Source of the DNA: Chalara sp. BL73
Lineage: Eukaryota; Ascomycota; Leotiomycetes; Helotiales
NCBI GenBank assembly: GCA_918026815.1
Contig: CAKJVC010000057.1
Location: forward strand, 62,001 to 126,000
DNA length: 64,000 nucleotides
Direction of reading: 5' to 3'
In this document: in pieces, positions 59,932-64,000 of the stretch
How the letters are laid out: every line of letters starts with the position of its first letter
Position numbering within the stretch: the stretch's first letter is position 1
Notes under the pieces: model-generated
Databases searched by the model: none
Told to the model about the DNA's origin: nothing
The model's input: the letters and a program-made list of their open reading frames with translations, nothing else
Translations under genes and position numbers: made by a program

Positions 59932-59952
59932 GATGAAGGTGGCGAAAAATGC

Positions 59953-62900
59953 TCAGAGTAGATTTGTTGACACAGGTACTGAAATTGAATTGCCATTGCA
60001 TTGTAAGCTTATATTGTAAGCTGTAGTCAAACTATACACATGAAATTCCATGAATGGCTTCAAATCGGAACGCAACCCTTGGTTATGCTTCTTGCGGCCT
60101 TTGCCACTGAGATCGTGGTAATGTGTTTGGGCTTGGTTTATACTCTTCCAACCTACAAGAATTTTGCAGAATGCAATCAAAGATCTGTTACTACCATATG
60201 CCATCTGATGCTGCGCCGTTGAATCCTTTGCATTGTTAGTGGCTATGTTCACGCGATACAGGATTCCAAACTCGCCAAAGAGTGCATCATCAAAAGATTC
60301 ATCACCAGTCAAATCAAGAGTGTTCCACCCTTGCGCAAGCCCAGCGAACTGCTGCTGGACATTTGGCAGCACACCAGGATGGTACATGCGCGGGAAACTT
60401 TGTGGCAGCGTATTGTTTGAATAAGGAGCTTGTTGTTCATTGAGGAAGCTGTGGATAATAGCATCCATATCGAGGTCAACAACAGAGTCTTGATATGAGG
60501 GAACAACATATATAGATCCTGTATTCTGTGTGTCTCTTGAATTCGGTTCCATTGAAATTTGGTCGTGCCTTTGACCGTTGGGCGGGGCTTCGGCATAAAT
60601 ATCGGTATCGGGTGTTGGCTCCTTGTCAACCACAAGCTCAATGTTCAATTTTTTCATCAGATTTAATATAACTGTCTGGGCTCGTCTGGCTGCCTGGTAA
60701 ATAAAGGAGTCAGTGACCTGTTAGCATGTCACAATCCGCATTTTTGGAAATCTTCGAAACGAACAGATTCTGGCATGATGTTTAAAAATGTTTCTGTGAC
60801 ATACTGAGTTTGTGTCCTGATTCTTTGCAAATACAGAACAGCATGTGCGTAGCGAGTTGTAAGCCTCGGATCCAGGGCCAAGCTGTGCGGCTATTCTAAC
60901 GTGTATCGTCGCTGCAACATACGTTGCATAAGCAATAAGGTAAGGTGCATGTCTAATAGAAAAAGTCTTTTCATAGTTTCGAAGCAATTGGACAGTTCTA
61001 GATGCGGCTTGAGCACACACAGAGAACGAGTTTGATGCAATCGACGGTGATATTGAATGAAGGTGACCTTCTGAAACGAACGGACGGTGGAGGAGAATTA
61101 ACAAAACATTATACATTGCACTATTGAGGTTAGTATTGAGACAAAGGTATTGAATCAACGATTTTTATCATTAGGGGCATACTGTAAAGATAGGACATGA
61201 GGTGGGGGAACTGTTTTGTTTAACCCAGAAAGGTCAAATGTAAGGTGCTCTGGCAATGCAGCCTTCCAGCCTTCCAGATCATTTTGCATTCTTTCAAGGT
61301 CCTCAGTCAATATTGTCGGCGCTCGCTTAGAACTCTTTACTCCATAAACGTTATTTAGGATTGCGTTCATAATGACACTAAGCTTGCAAAGCTCGGTGAA
61401 TGTTGAAACACTGTAAGCAGGAGAACCCGGATAGCTAGCGGTATCTGGATATGCAAAAGGTTTCCAGTGTTCCAGCTCTTCATACCGATCTTGAAACAAG
61501 ATAGGGACCTTGATATCAGCTTCTTGAATGCTAACTGGTCTTCCTTGGTATAAGGATTGGATCTTGTCCACCACTGGAGATAATTAGCTTAAACTTGCAT
61601 TTCGATTGGGAACTAAAACACACCAAATGCTCCCCAAAAGACTCGTCGCCTAATTTCCAAATCTTCTTCGCTTACTTTTGCGTTTAGGCCATCGACATGT
61701 GCTCCGAGGTCGATCAGCATGCGGAACGCGATTCCAGCATAGATCCAAGCAGCACTACGCTCATCCCCAAGAGCAAAGAGAGAATTGGTCATGACCAACA
61801 AAGCTTGTATTGTTACGATCTCACTCCTGTCCAAAGCGCCCCCTAGCAATTCACGTACCCTCTTCCTGAATCGAGTATGAATTCCCTTAAGTTCTGCTTG
61901 AGGAGAAAACTTGCAAGAACCAAAGTAAATTGCATTCAGGAGTAACTTCGAGAAGTAAGGACCCTGGCAAGCCATATCTCTCATGAACGCTGGCCGGTAC
62001 GTGATTAGATGTGAGTGGTGTTGACGATTCCAATGCAGGGATAAGAGATGCATTCCTACTTCAGGATCTACGCCATCAAAATCCAGTCTTCCGGCATTGT
62101 AGTTGAGAGTCTCCAGTTGTCCTGAAGTTGTAAGAGGTAAATTTTGAGGATCTTGAACAATGATAGCTTACGTTGGTGTGCTGCCTCGCCCATAAGTTGC
62201 CGTCTTGTATACTCGGCTGCTTGATGACTTGTCCTCGGCACTCTGCTATCTAATGGCTCCTCATCAAAGAGAGCACTCGTACGTCCATAGTAGCTTGACT
62301 GATTGATTGACCCTATCACCGACGGGCCTGCAGATGCTGGAGTTTGACTTTCTGGGAGCAATATGGCTCTATGTTGTGCAAGATTGGTCGTGGTTGAAAT
62401 AGTAGGAGACGCGGTTCCGGCTTTGCCAGCAACTCGGCTAGGGGCAGAGCCTGGATTCTCTATACTCTCTGAACTAGCTGCTGCATCAGGAGGCGTATTA
62501 CCTAGGCGGGCTTGAAGTTGGCGGTTTTCTTCCTCTAGGCAGGCAAGGCGGCTACGTAAGGGCCTGAAGATAGGACATCAACCAACGTTCCTCGGCAGAC
62601 AACAAACCTATATACAAAAACACAAAAAGTAAAAACTTGCTCCAAAGAAAAGAAGAAAGAAAGAAAGGAAAATGTTGACTTAGCAAGAGTCGATAAATCT
62701 GCGGTGGTATCTATGCGGAGTAAACGCAATACAAAATTCTAAAGTAGAGAAGAGCTGTACTTAGGTTTCTTCGGTAACGGAGGATACTGGCAGTTCTTGC
62801 TGTAAAGCCTAGAAGTTGTGGTGTTAGTAACTGGCGATTGAAACAGCTGGGACCCCACGGCTTGGGAGACTGTGAGACCCTTGAGCGGAGTTTTACGGAG

Positions 62901-63088
62901 AATCTGGGGAATCACCCGCTTACTTGCAGTTTTGACATTGCGGCTGCTCATCACATTTCATCTAACAGCCGTAATTTCAGCTACTTGCCTCCCACGGCCG
63001 AAACAATCCAACCAACCTTCCGTTTGCGACAGAACTCGCAGGCCTTTGTTGCACGCCTCCGTTTTGCTTGTTGAGACTCATCCGCCAT
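59953..63088 (-). CDS. Zn2Cys6 transcription factor, probable cluster regulator
   Basis: Eight exons: 63017-63088, 62924-62961, 62761-62808, 62172-62563, 61624-62121, 61183-61573, 60805-61120, 59953-60717; 839 aa in one frame. The zinc cluster is at the N-terminus (ACEFCRKRKMKCDEQPQCQN, then CKLYSKNC; C-x2-C-x6-C-x5-C-x2-C-x6-C) and is split by three small introns. A linker and short coiled coil follow (RLACLEEENRQLQARL), suggesting binding as a dimer. The fungal transcription-factor homology domain covers exons 5-7 (HLLSLHWNRQHHSHLITYRP, RRVFWGAF, DKIQSLYQGRP, ILLHRPFVSEGHL). A Gln/Pro/Asp-rich acidic C-terminus (DLTGDESFDDALFGEFG) may be the activation region. An upstream in-frame ATG at 63163 could add 25 residues. 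Own promoter carries CCGYGG sites, so self-control is likely. Confidence 0.9.
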
Positions 63089-63098
63089 GATTTCAGAA

Positions 63099-63280
63099 CC
63101 GCGGGAACTGCAATTATGGGTTGCCAGGGGAGAGAAGATAGACACGGATGTGTTGTTGTGCATTGGAGGTTTTCAACATATGGAAAAGGAATCTCATTAC
63201 GCCCGCAACAACCGCAGAGATAGCCGCGGCAATTCCATTTCCGTGGTAATTCCTTTCCCGTGGGAACTCCCTTTCCGTGG
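63099..63280. promoter_or_regulatory. array of CCGYGG sites before the regulator
   Basis: CCGCGG at 63099 and then four cores at 63224 (CCGCGG), 63241, 63258 and 63275 (CCGTGG), spaced exactly 17 bp as a diverged tandem repeat with AATTCC or AACTCC between them. If translation starts at 63163, the first site lies within the leader or coding region. Confidence 0.6.
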
Positions 63281-63426
63281 ACAATCATTTGTGCCTTAGG
63301 CACCCAGATCATTAACAAGTATGCACGTGATGCTTTGGTGCTGGATATTAATATTCGTTTTAAGAAAAATGAAGCTCCATGTTCTGATGTCTTTTAGTAA
63401 ATGATTTTAATCCAAAGTCTAGAGAT

Positions 63427-64000
63427 ATGAGCCAATTGATCAGTTCAACATCCCCAATGATTGCAGGAACAGAGACACCATCGAAAGTTGCAAAGGTATG
63501 ATATCTCTAGTCCTTATATCAAAATCCTATCAAGAAAGTGATGATCCATTTGGTTTGTTAGATCAAATATATTTTTGAGAAACTATTACCCGATACAAAG
63601 GTCTGAGATAAGAAGAAAGATCACTAATAGAACTAGGGAAACCAACAAATATCCCCGTTTTTATCGCTGGCGGCTGGAGGAATAGCAGGTGGGGTTGAGG
63701 CTACCATCACAGTGCGATCAACATGTTGTTTAAATATAAAGAAAACTTACAACTGAACAGTATCCGACAGAATACCTGAAAACTAGATCACAACTCAGAT
63801 CTGATGGTGTAGCCCAAGGTATCTTTCGCACACTTCAAACAATTGTAAAAGGAGAGGGACTAGGAGCTCTATATACTGGGTGTTCAACACTGGTTATTGC
63901 ATGTTCACCTGATTTACTGTCTGGTGCGTTTCAGTTTCCGGCATTGCTGACACGTGTATTTAGGGTACAGCTTTTAAAGCAAGCGTAAGGTTTTTGACAT
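63427..64000 (+). CDS. mitochondrial tricarboxylate carrier, 5' part
   Basis: Citrate exchanger of the mitochondrial inner membrane (Ctp1 type), cut by the window end. Exons 63427-63495, 63637-63711, 63761-63898, 63964 onward. The first carrier signature is visible after joining: LSLAAGGIAGGVEATITYPT then EYLKTRSQLRSDG, followed by QTIVKGEGLGALYTGCSTLV and GTAFKASVRFL. The proline-x-Thr/Asp variant of the carrier motif (YPTEYLKT) is the form that I recall in citrate carriers. The third intron begins with GC instead of GT (GCATGT). It lies next to the PrpF-type cluster on the opposite strand, but a housekeeping carrier there may be coincidence. Confidence 0.87.

Overview
The window is nuclear DNA of a filamentous ascomycete, most likely a Leotiomycete (Helotiales-like); the species cannot be read from it. 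Evidence: many short introns (about 45-60 nt) with CTAAC/CTAAT branch sites, Zn2Cys6 regulators, an AA9 polysaccharide monooxygenase, a HET-domain gene, a fungal Fox2, and members of ascomycete-specific families. Gene structures were built by hand from splice signals and family alignment from memory; every multi-exon CDS given here as intact sums to a multiple of three after splicing.

Layout. 1-17.6 kb: Zn2Cys6 regulator, four-unit polyubiquitin, a BRAP2/Etp1-like RING protein, a secreted AA9 LPMO, a small membrane protein, and a long mosaic ORF that joins pieces resembling TCP11/Sok1, Ndt80 and an Est1-like protein to a membrane tail. 18-33 kb: GNAT acetyltransferase, a fungal membrane protein, an ADGF/CECR1-type adenosine deaminase, an Srp40/Nopp140-like nucleolar protein, exocyst Sec3 (frame broken five times, always one base short in a mononucleotide run, and lacking its C-terminal end), and an Ema19/TMEM97-like EXPERA protein. 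34-48 kb: a decayed HET gene, peroxisomal Fox2, an Ecm11-like meiotic protein, an Rkm5-like methyltransferase and a long-chain acyl-CoA synthetase. Fox2 and the synthetase both serve fatty-acid use, and the Fox2 promoter carries a CCTCGG box.

49,138-55,370 is the standout: a hAT DNA transposon bounded by a perfect 8-bp target-site duplication, with inverted ends beginning TAGACTGCG and GC-rich subterminal repeats. Besides a BED/hAT transposase it encodes (i) a complete three-exon histone H3-family protein with an ARTK N-terminus, a four-residue (SAKT) repeat tail and a full H3 fold with a longer loop 1, and (ii) a five-exon protein of unknown function that starts with a textbook SUMO-interacting motif. 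A doublet of ATACTAAT spaced exactly 12 bp recurs at least eight times inside the element, in introns and between genes, in both orientations. A transposon carrying its own H3 variant is the most novel system in the window.

55.6-63.1 kb is a small metabolic cluster: an MFS anion symporter, a PrpF-family isomerase and a Zn2Cys6 activator, all on the minus strand. All three promoters contain paired or arrayed CCGYGG sites (16-18 bp apart; four at exactly 17 bp before the regulator gene), so the cluster is probably controlled by its own regulator. The window ends inside a citrate-transporter (Ctp1-like) gene.
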